64,000 nucleotides of DNA from Acanthaster planci (taxonomy: Eukaryota; Echinodermata; Asteroidea; Valvatida; Acanthasteridae). Position 1 is the first letter of the stretch. Each line of letters begins with the position of its first letter. The stretch spans positions 1 through 64,000 of the forward strand of contig NW_019091570.1 of assembly GCF_001949145.1 (NCBI RefSeq). The letters run 5' to 3'. The translations under genes and the position numbers were made by a program. The notes below the pieces were generated by a model that ran no database searches, was not told the DNA's origin, and was given only the letters and a program-made list of their open reading frames with translations. Positions 62,801 through 64,000 of the stretch are shown here, piece by piece.

Positions 62801-64000
62801 CAAAACTACGAAAATAGTTTTTGTTTTTCATGGGACGTACTGTTTTTGTATGTTGTGTCCACATCTAGAGAATTCGCAATATTAATGCCGACAAACTCCT
62901 TGTGTTCATTCCAACAAAGCGCAATAAACTTCTTCGTACTTTGGAAACTTGTCATTTTTCATGTACAGAAATGTACTGTATGATGACCCGTCAGGAAAGT
63001 GGCATTGGTATTTCTGATGATCCCGTACAATCCAGATCATGTCCGGGCGGCAGAGATGTCTTTTTCTCAAAAGGTGGACTGTTAATCCCATTTCATGAGA
63101 TTTCGTGAATCAGTTGTGCCGAATCAAATCAAGCCAGCACTCTTCGTGAACAGACTTGGTAGTGACAGTAATATCTGCACCATAGGTGCACCGATCGATA
63201 TCGAAAGTATTATTTTACGCTCATTATTGCAGGTTGGACATGCAGTGTAGTTCGTTGTGCATCGTGATCGGATTTTTAACATTGGGATCGTGAATTTAAC
63301 AGGGGTTTAACACGTACGCCACGATTTTAAGGACATGCCAACGTGCATTTAATTGCGGTGAACGGAATGCAGTGCCCGTGTACAAGCATGCAGCATTTCC
63401 CTTCTTCATGTTCACAGGTCAGTGACACCACTTAAGGCATTGGGGGTGCGGTTTACCCAATACATGTTTCCGCTGTTGGGCCAACCCTTTTTAGTGCGTG
63501 TATTGAGGACACTCTGCATGGTATATCAGGAAGCGTGTATTTTGCTAACGTGTGTGTGATCAATGTATCGTGTCATCGTGTGAACCTTTACTTTGGCCCT
63601 AACTGTAGGCTGGACAGGGGTATGTGAACACAGGAGACTCCTCCCCCTCATTAGTGTGGGTCGGGTCCCACACTTACCCCTGTCCAGTCGCTCATGCCCG
63701 TCCTTCCCCACTTTGGCTCTGGGAACTTCTCCGCTTCGAAAAGAAGGACAAACATGGCGGTGGGACCGCAGTGCATTGTAGAGGGTCAAGGGGCAGCATG
63801 CATAATCATTTCTTTTCAGTGAATTGTAATAGGCACATTGGAAATTTGCATATGTAGGCTGGACAGGGGTAAGTATCACCAGGAGACCCGACCCACACTA
63901 ATGTGGGGGAGGAATTTTGGTTACAGTGTAAAGGAAGAAAACAATGTACAATCAAAAGAATAGTAATTTCCCTATTTCAGGTTTTGAAAATTTATTCAAT
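5636..64000 (+). CDS. TUT4/TUT7: TUT4/TUT7-like terminal uridylyltransferase gene, partial, multi-exon (whole span)
   Basis: This entry gives the whole gene; its exons are listed separately. TUT4/TUT7 enzymes add uridines to RNA 3' ends (pre-let-7 with Lin28, and mRNAs) in the cytoplasm. The spliced product shows, in order, a lead-in helix region, a first nucleotidyltransferase domain (GSSLSGFGFQDSDVNL), its helical core (RYWARLC, then PAYAFVLMTIYFLQ), a PAP-associated domain (LGELW...LRFYA, then RLAIEGDP), an acidic linker, a CCHC knuckle (CNGCGKEGH then a Cys in the next exon) and the conserved PLPPMDE segment that precedes the second, catalytic domain. In the first domain the usual D-x-D is D-V-N, matching the non-catalytic first domain of vertebrate TUT4/7. 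Splice phases are consistent. The N-terminal C2H2 region and catalytic domain are not in the window. Introns total over 56 kb and are full of transposons. Orthology to TUT4 versus TUT7 cannot be resolved; an invertebrate may have only one gene. Confidence 0.88.
5935..6035 (+). mobile_element. Degenerate DIRS-terminus fragment
   Basis: The order of words (ACTTGATCA, then a CCCTC run, GCGCAGTGTAGCAG, CGCCATGTTCAGCCTTCTT) follows the DIRS leader at 15,180-15,270 and 53,940-54,000, with substitutions. It suggests an old solo terminus in the first intron. Confidence 0.4.
6121..6345 (+). repeat. Minisatellite, ~47-54 bp units
   Basis: Four units start at about 6150, 6197, 6244 and 6298 with GCAATTTT, followed by GAAAAAGGCATTCTTTTTGTTC and a T run. 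The same unit recurs at 47,495-47,640. The long lysine- or phenylalanine-rich reading frames over it are by-products of the repeat. Confidence 0.8.
6350..6760 (+). repeat. ~170-bp dispersed tandem monomers with CRE-like palindrome
   Basis: Two monomers carry CATGACGTCATCAAGTG (TGACGTCA at 6486) and a TGATGATGTCATCAAG variant near 6652, each followed by TTTATTATTGATTTTTCAATATT-like sequence and the TTTGTACACGTTTTCGAGGC phrase. The same monomers recur at 8.1-8.45, 47.7-48.0 and 49.3-50.1 kb. Confidence 0.75.
6856..7046. mobile_element. piggyBac-type MITE (191 bp), copy 1
   Basis: It is flanked by TTAA on both sides with inverted ends TTAACCCCTTCGCACCGGG and (reverse complement of the right end) TTAACCCCTTAAGACCGGG. 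A second copy at 40,537-40,722 shares the interior (ACTGCTGGGCTGTGGTATGC, then GTATGCACTAATCCTCACAC). TTAA duplication plus CCC-starting TIRs is the piggyBac hallmark; there is no coding capacity. Confidence 0.85.
7047..7440. other. Intronic non-coding DNA
   Basis: No repeat unit or exon recognised between the MITE and the 150-bp monomers. A few copies of CAAATGAGGTGG/AATATGC-like words only. Confidence 0.35.
7441..7975 (+). repeat. ~140-152-bp tandem monomers (four units)
   Basis: Units start at about 7450, 7602, 7748 and 7887 with AA(G/A)GCC(C)-ATATCTCCTGAAGTA, then a TTCAAATCTTGCAGATATC phrase, a GATGATGACATCATC block and AAGTCACGTGACATTA. Copies also occur at 36.9-37.05, 48.83-49.15 and 52.56-52.7 kb. 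The TGACGTCA at 7830 lies in one unit. Confidence 0.8.
7976..8620 (+). repeat. ~170-bp CRE-palindrome monomers, second block
   Basis: TGACGTCA occurs at 8217 and 8388 in GTCATGATGACGTCATCAAG, 171 bp apart. Flanking phrases (TTGTACACGTTTTCAAGGCG, ACAGCAAGCACTAACTATAA) equal those at 47,830-47,910. The block ends with AAATCAACCGTGGCCTCCC, which recurs near 48,030 and 50,166. Confidence 0.8.
8690..9690 (+). repeat. ~110-bp minisatellite array with flank, copy 1
   Basis: Seven units carry ATCCAAACCTGGACCATGTG-like anchors at about 8905, 9016, 9104, 9218, 9323, 9436 and 9552 (spacing about 88-116). Each also has a GAGCATCCAACCC box and TTTTTATT run. The leading flank (8713-8830, with GAGCTTTCATCCAACCAA) and the array recur inverted at 50.7-52.2 kb. 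Confidence 0.85.
9691..10198. other. Intronic DNA before the nucleotidyltransferase exon
   Basis: No repeat or ORF with recognisable motifs. It ends with the pyrimidine-rich acceptor tract TCCCGTCTGTCTATTTTTGTTACAG (discontinuous reading, 10,174-10,198). Confidence 0.4.
10199..10339 (+). CDS. TUT4/TUT7: TUT4/7-like exon: nucleotidyltransferase signature of the first (non-catalytic) domain
   Basis: The exon is bounded by TTTTTGTTACAG and the consensus donor GTAAGT. It encodes about 47 residues beginning VEVNLYGSSLSGFGFQDSD, the helical-turn signature of the DNA polymerase beta-like nucleotidyltransferase fold (G-S/G followed by D-x-D/E). The second metal-binding acidic residue is replaced: the motif reads S-D-V-N-L. 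Vertebrate TUT4 has an Asn at the same place in its first domain, which is catalytically dead and helps engage Lin28-bound RNA. Loss of activity is therefore inferred to be ancestral, not a pseudogene sign. The exon ends in phase 1 (leftover G). Confidence 0.93.
10340..12484. other. Intron DNA; small 46-bp tandem duplication at 10,757-10,850
   Basis: ACTTAGAAAAACACAGGGTA occurs twice 46 bp apart, each followed by GTCAAATCAAGAT. Otherwise the stretch has no recognised element. Short ORFs at 11,583-11,939 (-) and 11,994-12,248 (+) show no domain; 12,120-12,180 is a locally G-rich GGGCTGGTTTGCG repeat. Confidence 0.45.
12485..12517. repeat. Perfect 14-bp stem hairpin
   Basis: Arms 12485-12498 (CTAACAGGAGATTC) and 12504-12517 (GAATCTCCTGTTAG) are exact complements with a 5-base loop. 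There is no T-run after it that would suggest a polymerase III gene. It lies just upstream of a TTAA element and could be an old terminus. Confidence 0.8.
12543..13125 (+). mobile_element. T600 TTAA element copy C (583 bp)
   Basis: It is bounded by TTAA at 12543 and 13122, with inverted ends TTAACCACTCGCTGC and (reverse complement) TTAACCACTTCTTGCC. The interior matches copies A, B and D (CAGCCAGGCCTGCAGCC, GGGGCCAGATTAGCATGCAG, AAGGCCCAACTCTTTTGTCC). No ORF encodes a transposase. The closing TTAA is also the first base of the next foldback element. Confidence 0.8.
13122..13609. mobile_element. TTAA-flanked foldback element with ATACGTA subterminal repeats
   Basis: The left side (13,126-13,235) has five variants of CATACGTATGGATTAC; the right side (13,498-13,600) has the complementary CCATACGTA, CCCGTACGTAC, AGTAATCCACA and CCGTATGTATG words. 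Ends are TTAATTCATATAT and (reverse complement) TTAATTCATACAT. The interior resembles 36,735-36,890 (GAGAGGGTGC and TTTTCAAC-GATGAGGGG words). Superfamily is uncertain. Confidence 0.65.
13610..13882. other. Intronic DNA before a 73-base exon
   Basis: Nothing recognised except a poly(A)-like run at 13,847 and the acceptor at 13,882. Confidence 0.35.
13883..13955 (+). CDS. TUT4/TUT7: TUT4/7-like exon: central strand of first nucleotidyltransferase domain
   Basis: This 73-base exon follows ATCAATTTACAG and ends at donor GTAAAC (13956). With the carried-over G it reads DAYVEDVHSDFEGHFPCIRF and then SDKER. The corresponding vertebrate stretch lies between the DxD/N signature and the third carboxylate strand, and has the same spacing of D, V and F residues. 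It starts with two bases of a split codon and ends with two bases (AG) that complete Ser with the next exon. It is too short to be conspicuous alone; position, phase and similarity carry the call. Confidence 0.85.
13956..14750. mobile_element. Intron DNA with a pogo/Tigger-like terminus at 14,199
   Basis: TA-CAGTGGAACGCCACTGTAACGA at 14,197-14,220 and the following GAACATGGCGAGGTCC resemble pogo/Tigger terminal inverted repeats (CAGT-GAACC...TAACGAAC...GGTCC), and a TA precedes them. No matching right end was found, so this is a truncated remnant. The remainder is unrecognised. Confidence 0.45.
14755..14880 (+). ncRNA. Hammerhead-ribozyme-like motif, probable Penelope-like element remnant
   Basis: CTGAAGA (14784-14790) fits the hammerhead CUGANGA box. 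A 7-bp stem follows (CGAACAG with CTGTTCG, 6-base loop), then GAAAC-GTC at 14810-14817. The ACGT after GAAA is self-complementary, as in the short-stem-III hammerheads described in Penelope-like retroelements. One caution: if all seven pairs form, the G of GAAA is used in the stem, so the core is off consensus by one base. The downstream GAACCCCGGTTCTTTTCAGAACC is also hairpin-prone. No reverse transcriptase is present. Confidence 0.5.
14881..15110. other. Intron DNA between the hammerhead-like motif and a DIRS leader
   Basis: No element recognised in this short stretch. Confidence 0.3.
15113..17235 (+). mobile_element. DIRS-like retrotransposon A: 5' terminal leader and probable ORF1 region, broken
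   Basis: The leader 15,113-15,420 is homologous to 53,936-54,190 (shared GCCGCCATGTTCGTCCTTC and CTTTTCTCAGCGC; then TTCGAGTTCCGC), just upstream of the RT-bearing copy. DIRS elements are tyrosine-recombinase retrotransposons without LTR integrase. From about 15,790 to 17,220 the DNA turns GC-rich and encodes overlapping proline- and serine-rich frames (for example 16,406-16,813, and 16,818-16,970 with PWMTAFQSINESL), interrupted by stops. I assign it as ORF1 (gag-like) by position and composition only; no RT or recombinase follows. It contains a tandem duplication. Confidence 0.6.
16161..16530 (+). repeat. Two-copy tandem repeat, ~190-bp period, in DIRS ORF1-like DNA
   Basis: Copy 1 (16,161-16,350) and copy 2 (16,351-16,530) share GGTAGCATCGGC, TTGGCCTCATAC/TCGGCCTCATAC, TGATGATTCCTCGGCT and CCCAACAAGAATTCAC in the same order. 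Divergence is visible and a few bases are lost in copy 2, so it is not recent. Confidence 0.85.
17236..20280. other. Long intronic stretch, no element identified
   Basis: ORFs at 17,706-17,972, 17,773-18,120 and 18,737-19,036 have no motif. A CRE palindrome TGACGTCA lies at 19,184 outside the repeat blocks. GGGCCCGGGATCG near 17,551 and ATCGCCATGGATGACGACC near 18,488 are isolated. Low-complexity A runs occur at 19,590 and 20,010. Confidence 0.4.
20281..20960. other. GC-rich block, unrecognised, probably transposon-derived
   Basis: Composition shifts sharply from AT-rich intron to GC-rich DNA with several overlapping frames of 60-103 residues on both strands (for example 20,352-20,660 and 20,570-20,881 on +). 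None has a motif I recognise. It ends in a TTTGATCAAGGCAC sequence that is inverted at 21,633. It may belong to the DIRS copy or to the element holding the RecQ fragment. Confidence 0.4.
20873..21700. mobile_element. Segment bounded by inverted repeats, holding a RecQ helicase fragment
   Basis: CTTTGATCAAGGCAC at about 20,897 and GTGCCTTGATCAAAG at about 21,632 are inverted, and flanking words extend the match with gaps (AATGCTGGGC on the outer side of each; CCATGGCGAAATGGATAG against CTATCCATGTTGCCGCGG on the inner side). About 750 bp lie between. Superfamily is unknown. Confidence 0.4.
21215..21410 (+). pseudogene. RecQ-type helicase fragment
   Basis: The + frame reads LGIPINKLKPRQMLAVKAVL then EGPDVFVNLPTGYGK, the RecQ motif 0 (LKPxQ) and motif I (LPTGYGK) of superfamily 2 helicases. 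The Ser after the Walker A Lys and the next residues are absent: the frame jumps to YQAALLCKDFMN, which looks like the helix that normally follows, so a small in-frame deletion is inferred. Nothing after it encodes motif II. RecQ-like genes are often carried by invertebrate transposons. This piece is non-functional. Confidence 0.72.
21780..23560 (-). mobile_element. DIRS-like retrotransposon B (minus), ORF1 fused to RNase H, RT deleted
   Basis: Read on the minus strand, 23,550-22,690 encodes an ORF1-like product (LPLGFHVQQSLKEKIWN, then FGAWRLAFHTFMAIYVAKHP, and WKTYDEQFKRQTRHALG). RNase H follows directly: MDAAASVGFGAYFDGRWVQG at about 22,495, FHTDNMSVMHIVNHQSS at about 22,330, then NEIADALSRFQAHRFREVAP at about 22,165. 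Next come the recombinase N-terminal helices (ITTYVAATGYYHKLHGF at about 21,850). The reverse transcriptase expected between ORF1 and RNase H is missing. Frames shift several times, so it is dead. DIRS elements integrate with a tyrosine recombinase. Confidence 0.75.
23561..23888. other. Intron DNA downstream of DIRS B
   Basis: No motif recognised. Confidence 0.3.
23889..24212. mobile_element. ~300-bp foldback element of the DIRS-terminus family, copy 1
   Basis: Arm 23,929-23,988 (CTCCCC...CTAGAGTGGGACGAGT...CTACTAGATTACCA) is the inverse of 24,153-24,210 (TGGTAATCTGGTAGG...GTCCCATTCTAGATGGGGGGAG). The outer TATTGGTAATCT at 23,889 repeats the inner one directly. The centre carries AACATGGCGGC (24,045-24,055). 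Structure and the ACATGGCGG core match the copies at 38.76 and 63.6 kb. Confidence 0.75.
24213..24975. other. Intron DNA before the helical-core exon
   Basis: AT-rich, with TACATGTA words and a run of T at 24,453-24,470. No element recognised. Confidence 0.35.
24976..25216 (+). CDS. TUT4/TUT7: TUT4/7-like exon: helical core of first nucleotidyltransferase domain
   Basis: After the acceptor (AG at 24974-24975) the phase-1 base T completes Ser, followed by GLRCELSTCSLSAMKTSKLL. The exon continues with LDTRVHSLAMSLRYWARLCR and SIPAYAFVLMTIYFLQ, then ends PPVVPVLQE. The R-Y-W-A-x-L-C and P-x-Y-x-F-x-L-M-x-I-x-F-L-Q patterns are hallmarks of the non-canonical poly(A)/poly(U) polymerase core. The donor GTTTGC at 25217 is a weak consensus but leaves phase 0. 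The polypyrimidine tract before the acceptor is poor, so the exact start could shift slightly. Confidence 0.93.
25217..25850. other. Short intron between core exon and PAP-associated exon
   Basis: ORFs at 25,449-25,727 (+) and 25,548-25,745 (-) have no motif. A small extra TUT exon in here cannot be excluded. Confidence 0.4.
25851..26238 (+). CDS. TUT4/TUT7: TUT4/7-like exon: PAP-associated domain
   Basis: The donor is GTATAA at 26239 and leaves one base (G). The 3' half is clear: SLGELWIKMLRFYAVEVAVE, then VISVRNREPITREEL and RRLAIEG match the PAP-associated domain (LG-LW-LL-FY, then IEDP). The 5' end is uncertain. In-frame, phase-0 acceptors exist at TTCAAG (exon from 25851) and GTGAAG (from 25842); another AG at 25908 would be out of phase with the previous exon. 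The residues between about 25851 and 26000 (including LKRNGHVSG and LFANNLAQLMKDR) are not recognised and correspond to the divergent spacer seen here in vertebrate proteins. An additional small exon upstream is possible. Confidence 0.8.
26239..27306. other. Intron DNA with an ACATGTA-rich patch
   Basis: From 26,510 to 26,690 the words ACATGTA and TGTACA recur many times (for example 26,515, 26,569, 26,585, 26,645). Around 26,305-26,400 a CTGTCCATC/GGACGGG-type stretch is unmatched. A strong T/C-rich acceptor tract lies at 27,268-27,306. Confidence 0.4.
27307..28187 (+). CDS. TUT4/TUT7: TUT4/7-like exon: end of PAP-associated domain, acidic linker, first half of CCHC zinc knuckle
   Basis: The acceptor is TTTCTTTCTTAG; the carried-over G plus AT gives Asp of the IE-G-D-P box. 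It starts PIALNKKNIAKSLTSNTVF and QYLMDRLQGALLYF, the C-terminal helices of the first module. A linker of about 200 residues follows, rich in D, E, S, T and N (for example DNDTSEEDDNCTKSETSDD), probably disordered. The exon closes with ITVCNGCGKEGHKVA and the consensus donor GTAAGT in phase 0. The knuckle C-x2-C-x4-H-x4-C is completed by the Cys encoded 25.6 kb downstream. Zinc knuckles of TUT4/7 bind RNA/uridine tails (family knowledge). At 881 bases it is the longest exon here. Confidence 0.92.
28274..28833 (-). mobile_element. T600 TTAA element copy D (560 bp), reverse orientation
   Basis: TTAA lies at 28274 and 28830. Ends are TTAATCAGTTCCTGCCGGGG and (reverse complement) TTAACCACTTGCTGCCGGTG, an imperfect TIR of about 20 bp. 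The interior is the inverse of copies A-C. This copy defines the family ends best. Its right TTAA is also the first base of the next element. Confidence 0.85.
28830..29992. mobile_element. TIR DNA transposon remnant, ~1.16 kb (family E)
   Basis: The left end TTAAGGGGGCTTACCAGTAAG and the right end (reverse complement, 29,990 leftward) TTTAGGGGGCTTACCAGTAAG form a TIR that continues for about 37 bp (CCTTACCGTTCTTCC against CCTCACCATTCTTCC). The interior ORFs (29,032-29,235 and 29,613-29,873, both -) are unrecognised. TTAA on the left and TTTA on the right suggest a mutated TTAA duplication. A truncated relative lies at about 45-135. Confidence 0.75.
29993..31015. other. Intron DNA, nothing recognised
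   Basis: No exon or repeat seen; ORFs are short and without motifs. Confidence 0.35.
31016..31460 (+). repeat. Fragment of the composite satellite family
   Basis: TTTCTTTTTGGC, GCAAAATGCCATTCTTTTTG and CATGATGTCATCATGACATCATCACC (31,329-31,354) with TTTTGTACATATTTTCC follow the order seen at 6.1-6.6 and 47.5-47.9 kb, in shortened form. CACCAGCCA appears twice (31,102 and 31,207). Confidence 0.6.
31540..31845 (+). repeat. ~200-bp tandem duplication
   Basis: ATAGAAACCTACTTCAGATA with ACAACACAAGACAC (about 31,552) recurs at about 31,750 as ATAGAAACCTATGTCAGATA with ACAACACAAGACAC; both are followed by CAAACTGAATAT- or AAACTGAATATG-like sequence. Confidence 0.75.
32737..32861 (+). mobile_element. 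GGTCTCGAGACC palindrome array at a hAT-like terminus
   Basis: CAGTGTTGG at 32,737 resembles a hAT terminal inverted repeat. It is followed by GGTCTCGAGACC palindromes and single GGTCTCGGTCTTGG units up to the unresolved base at 32,862. No right-hand CCAACACTG was found, so one end is missing or misassembled. Confidence 0.5.
32862..32862. other. Single unresolved base (n)
   Basis: An ambiguous base sits exactly where the GGTCTCG array stops, suggesting the assembler collapsed or joined across a repeat. Any frame read through it is unreliable. Confidence 0.9.
33740..36700 (-). mobile_element. DIRS-like retrotransposon C (minus): ORF1, RT, RNase H, recombinase remnants
   Basis: On the minus strand, ORF1-like frames come first (36,386-36,066: FDIIKDSVRSVRLPADLWIP, KQGTRRDDQQMMSNVVNKSA; then AQIKYLQEEHATLLVQGSFD at about 36,130). 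The RT follows: YGLNISPYYFCKTI (about 35,325) and TIQYLRQQGIRLIAFMDDIL, whose catalytic M-D-D is at 35,235-35,227. RNase H ends in CRHLPGKLNTQADYLS (about 34,500) and EWCLHP. Degraded sequence to about 33,740 occupies the recombinase position. Many stops and frame changes show it is dead. It is of a different subfamily from the copy at 53.9 kb. Confidence 0.78.
36701..37060 (+). repeat. Foldback-interior fragment plus ~150-bp monomers
   Basis: 36,735-36,890 resembles the interior of the element at 13,122-13,609. 36,885-37,050 carries the ATCTCTTAAAGTAC, GAAACTTTGAAGATAGCTAGC and GATGTCATCAGGTGACAAGTCACATGAC words (read in pieces) of the monomers at 7.44-7.97 kb. Confidence 0.6.
37061..38330. 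other. Intron DNA, nothing recognised
   Basis: No element; a short GCCGCCCGGCACCGCCCACC GC-rich word lies at 37,913-37,932. ORFs carry no motif. Confidence 0.35.
38338..38395. repeat. Hairpin with 22-bp arms
   Basis: Arm 38,338-38,359 and arm 38,374-38,395 pair over all 22 positions, with one G-U (if RNA). The 14-base loop itself contains TACAT and ATGTA. Total length is 58 bases. It could be a miniature foldback or a hairpin RNA precursor; no family is recognised. Confidence 0.8.
38757..39720 (-). mobile_element. DIRS-like retrotransposon D (minus): 3' terminus and tyrosine recombinase C-terminal part
   Basis: The terminus 38,757-39,055 is a foldback: CCTCCCCCACATAG...GTGGGTCGGGT at its left is inverted at 38,992-39,018, and CACATACCCCTTCCCAGCC follows. 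Its centre has GCCGCCATGTT (38,911). Further right, the minus strand encodes a recombinase piece: FRPSDIFVPDIAAISGDNSD, IFKWYLARTKHCQESNSQLF, then SVRATSASWSYFRGVPLAKI and STFTMCYLKDVLQSK. These hold the H-x-x-R box and the catalytic Tyr (in CYLKD), and match the + copy at 57.0-57.4 kb. RT and ORF1 are absent. Confidence 0.8.
39211..39786 (-). pseudogene. Chimeric ORF: pogo/CENP-B-type helix-turn-helix joined to DIRS recombinase
   Basis: This is a single 191-codon open frame. Residues 1-38 (KEKYEIVKFCRDNPGMIKVD, LAQKFSIS) match the N-terminal helix-turn-helix of CENP-B/Tigger/pogo transposases. From residue about 41 it is DIRS tyrosine recombinase, through the catalytic Tyr. The junction is at about 39,670. 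It probably arose when a DIRS end and a pogo fragment came together. Whether it is expressed is unknown, and the recombinase lacks its N-terminal core and first catalytic Arg, so activity is unlikely. Confidence 0.65.
39787..40536. other. Intron DNA, nothing recognised
   Basis: ORFs on both strands at 39,950-40,169 have no motif. GGCCTAGGC-like words at 40,375-40,410 only. Confidence 0.3.
40537..40722. mobile_element. piggyBac-type MITE (186 bp), copy 2
   Basis: TTAA occurs at both ends; the left end TTAACCCCTTCACTGCGGG is inverted on the right (reverse complement TTAACCCTTTGCTACAGATG). The interior is colinear with copy 1 at 6856-7046, differing by substitutions and small indels. Confidence 0.85.
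40770..42560 (+). repeat. Duplicated ~400-bp module upstream of the LINE
   Basis: Module 1 (about 40,870-41,165) and module 2 (about 42,130-42,540) share the order CGATGTTG(GA/CA)AGA(G)GATTTCT, TTGT(C)CATGTATGTA-like text, GCGAGCGTGTTTCCAC or CAAGTGTGTTTCCACGC, GAATTGTTGACTG-like text and GACAGGCTTTT or GACAAGTTTTG. They may be repeated promoter or 5' UTR modules of the following LINE. ORFs here are unrecognised. Confidence 0.5.
43038..46045 (+). mobile_element. CR1/L2-type LINE, ORF2 (endonuclease and reverse transcriptase), inactivated
   Basis: AP endonuclease motifs: LHFCSLNVRSIRNK (about 43,126), VSITETWLK (about 43,215), ILIAGDFNIHVD (43,551) and LSDHFAV (43,747). The linker is followed by RT: IPTSLVKD (44,452), ENYRPISNYGK with a frame shift (44,577), QSAYRPNHSTETALL (44,690), ILLDLSAALDTVHH (44,788), VPQGSVLGPQLF (44,971) and YADD (45,065-45,076), then NNFLKLNDDKTEFMIIG (45,176). 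Frames break at about 43,330, 43,825, 44,410, 44,617 and 45,108. The 3' end (TTGAGCACCTTTCATTAGG ... GCGCTTTACAAAT then TTATTGTTATTATTA) is typical of CR1/L2. No ORF1 is identified. Confidence 0.88.
46046..46845. other. Intron DNA, nothing recognised
   Basis: Only T-rich stretches near 46,670-46,695 and motifless short ORFs. Confidence 0.3.
46850..46995. repeat. Cluster of ATCCCACTGGGAT near-palindromes
   Basis: ATCCCACTGGGAT (46,916-46,928), TATCCCAGTGGGATA (46,934-46,948), TATCCCACTGGGA (46,953-46,965) and TTGGGATCCCACT (46,971-46,983) lie within 70 bp, with looser copies on each side. It resembles the subterminal repeats of a DNA transposon; no partner end was found. Confidence 0.7.
46996..47480. 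other. Intron DNA, nothing recognised
   Basis: No repeat or exon seen. Confidence 0.3.
47490..48130 (+). repeat. Second composite satellite block: ~50-bp minisatellite then ~170-bp CRE monomers
   Basis: Three minisatellite units (GAAAAAGTCATTCTTTTTGT and variants) span 47,500-47,640. CCCATTTGTTTTG and the CRE monomers follow (TGACGTCA at 47,782; TAATAACGTCATCA at 47,950). The order equals 6.1-6.7 and 8.1-8.5 kb. The end phrase ATTCTGTTTGTAGC(T/A)AGTG equals 8,484-8,500. Confidence 0.8.
48131..48829. other. Intron DNA between monomer blocks
   Basis: 48,260-48,480 and the rest have no recognised unit or ORF. Confidence 0.3.
48830..50280 (+). repeat. ~150-bp and ~170-bp monomers, mixed
   Basis: 150-type monomers lie at 48,830-49,150 (ATCTCCTGAAGGGTATATCC, TTCAAATCTTGCAGATATC, GAAAAGGGAGTGCTTTGGAG). 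170-type monomers lie at 49,270-50,130 with TGACGTCA at 49,351 and 49,511 and the decayed GTCATGATGATGTCATCATG at 49,921. ATCAACCGTGGC(T/C)T(T/C)CCGCAA at about 50,166 repeats 8,464 and 48,028. Confidence 0.8.
50281..50680. other. Intron DNA, nothing recognised
   Basis: 50,405-50,520 is GC-richer, with CCGTTCGCACGCG and CACGCCCTCCCGTTC; no exon or element assigned. Confidence 0.3.
50690..52200 (-). repeat. ~115-bp minisatellite array, copy 2, inverted relative to 8.7-9.7 kb, with assembly gap
   Basis: Anchors (GG-TGGATAGAAAATAAATGC and variants) occur at about 50,769, 50,885, 51,004, then after the gap at 51,667, 51,789, 51,893 and 52,030. Each unit has GGTTGGGTGCTC-GAATAAAA, the reverse complement of the first array. 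The outer flank 52,100-52,195 (GGTTGGATGAAAGCTCCTC) is the inverse of 8,713-8,830. The two arrays face each other across 41 kb. Confidence 0.85.
51029..51615. other. Assembly gap (587 n)
   Basis: The run of n lies inside the minisatellite; the distance between flanking anchors (about 663 bp) would hold five to six units. Reading frames across it are artefacts. Confidence 0.98.
52201..53535. repeat. Intron DNA with ~150-bp monomer fragments
   Basis: 52,570-52,720 has AAAGGTACATTCTTTACAGCC, TTTATCTCGTGAACTACATG and TGTCTGATTGGGCTGAAA (read in pieces), a diverged 150-type monomer. 52,860-52,920 has AAAAAGCCCTTTGTTCTG, as at 8,020 and 49,215. 53,100-53,535 shows nothing recognised. Confidence 0.5.
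53540..53655 (+). mobile_element. LINE 3' tail remnant (CR1/L2 type)
   Basis: TTTCTAGTGAAGCGCATCGA then TGATGCGATGTATAAAAAC and a TTATTATTATG run resemble the 3' end of CR1/L2 LINEs (compare 45,975-46,040). No coding part remains. Confidence 0.55.
53786..53882 (+). CDS. TUT4/TUT7: TUT4/7-like exon: last Cys of the zinc knuckle and entry into the second (catalytic) module
   Basis: The exon follows TATACCTGCAG and begins ECPDDAVPNLAPLPPMDEAF, then LKKIDELCRSIE, ending in phase 1 before GTTGGT. The first Cys lies exactly four residues after HKVA(E), completing C-x2-C-x4-H-x4-C across the 25.6-kb intron. L-x-P-L-P-P-M and D-x-x-C are conserved in vertebrate TUT4/7 between the knuckle and the catalytic domain. 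The exon is only 97 bases and isolated between two transposon-rich introns, but phase and motif agreement make it secure. Confidence 0.9.
53936..57440 (+). mobile_element. DIRS-like retrotransposon E: leader, RT, RNase H and tyrosine recombinase; ORF1 missing
   Basis: The leader (53,936-54,190) equals that at 15.1-15.4 kb. RT: WREITADSWVRSTIAHGYSL (about 54,603), EEEITALLRKRAITPVHP, GKWRPIINLKLINKFIRPKQ, LPFGLSTSPRFFTR (55,075), HYLDD (55,168-55,182) with a stop right after. RNase H: VRTDASLFGWRASLPP (about 55,651), INLLELQAVFNALHHFQ, IQTDNSTVVAYVNHQGD, NSIADALSRGAVRPTEWTLH (55,972), VDLFISADNAHLLTSYSRSP. Recombinase: SGFSDGSTISDNAAIHHLL (56,638), RRGHELHALS (first Arg, about 56,830), AHDVRAASASWSYFRGISLA (57,202) and FTECYLKDVLQ, catalytic Tyr at 57,313. 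Stops at 55,144, 55,183 and 55,798 and frame shifts make it non-functional. Confidence 0.9.
57019..57774 (+). pseudogene. DIRS tyrosine recombinase C-terminal ORF
   Basis: A 251-codon frame. Residues from about 60 to 125 hold H-D-V-R, the buried S-W-S-Y-F-R helix and the Tyr nucleophile (CYLKD), as in DIRS/phage-integrase recombinases. The N-terminal half including the first catalytic Arg lies upstream in another frame, so the enzyme is broken. The last ~100 residues run into the neighbouring TIR element and are not part of the family. Confidence 0.8.
59897..59996 (+). repeat. 100-bp exact direct repeat, first copy
   Basis: Identical by eye over 100 bases to 60,891-60,990, starting ATTAAACTTATTTTAAAACA and ending CTTACATACAGGCCTT. 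It lies inside the large TIR element. Confidence 0.9.
60891..60990 (+). repeat. 100-bp exact direct repeat, second copy
   Basis: Second copy of the repeat at 59,897. Flanking sequences differ immediately outside. Between the copies (59,997-60,890) there is AT-rich DNA with no recognised coding motif. Confidence 0.9.
60991..62720. other. Middle of the large TIR element, unrecognised
   Basis: No homology to the rest of the window and no protein motif. An A/T-rich palindromic stretch (TTTTTTTAATTGATTC) is at 62,043. It may be unique cargo or host intron. Confidence 0.35.
63607..63915. mobile_element. ~300-bp foldback element of the DIRS-terminus family, copy 3
   Basis: It starts TAGGCTGGACAGGGGTATGTG right after the TIR element. 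Arm 63,637-63,690 (CTCCTCCCCCTCATTAGTG, GTGGGTCGGGT, CTTACCCCTGTCCAG) is inverted at 63,856-63,913. The centre has AACATGGCGG (63,751) and the words GCAGTGCATTGTAGAGGGTC and AAGGGGCAGCATGCATAATC, the inverse of the DIRS leader at 53.94 and of 38.86 kb. Confidence 0.8.
63916..63980. other. Intron end with strong splice acceptor
   Basis: Unique DNA closing in AATTTCCCTATTTCAG, a good polypyrimidine tract and AG for the predicted TUT4/7-like exon. Confidence 0.5.
63981..64000 (+). CDS. TUT4/TUT7: Possible next TUT4/7-like exon, cut by the window end
   Basis: A strong acceptor (TTTCCCTATTTCAG) ends at 63980. The preceding exon leaves one base, and joining it here gives an open frame GFENLFN up to the window edge. 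In vertebrate proteins the same point is followed by a short F/D-rich stretch before the catalytic domain, so length and phase fit. Only 20 bases are visible; the call rests on the splice signal and frame. Confidence 0.42.
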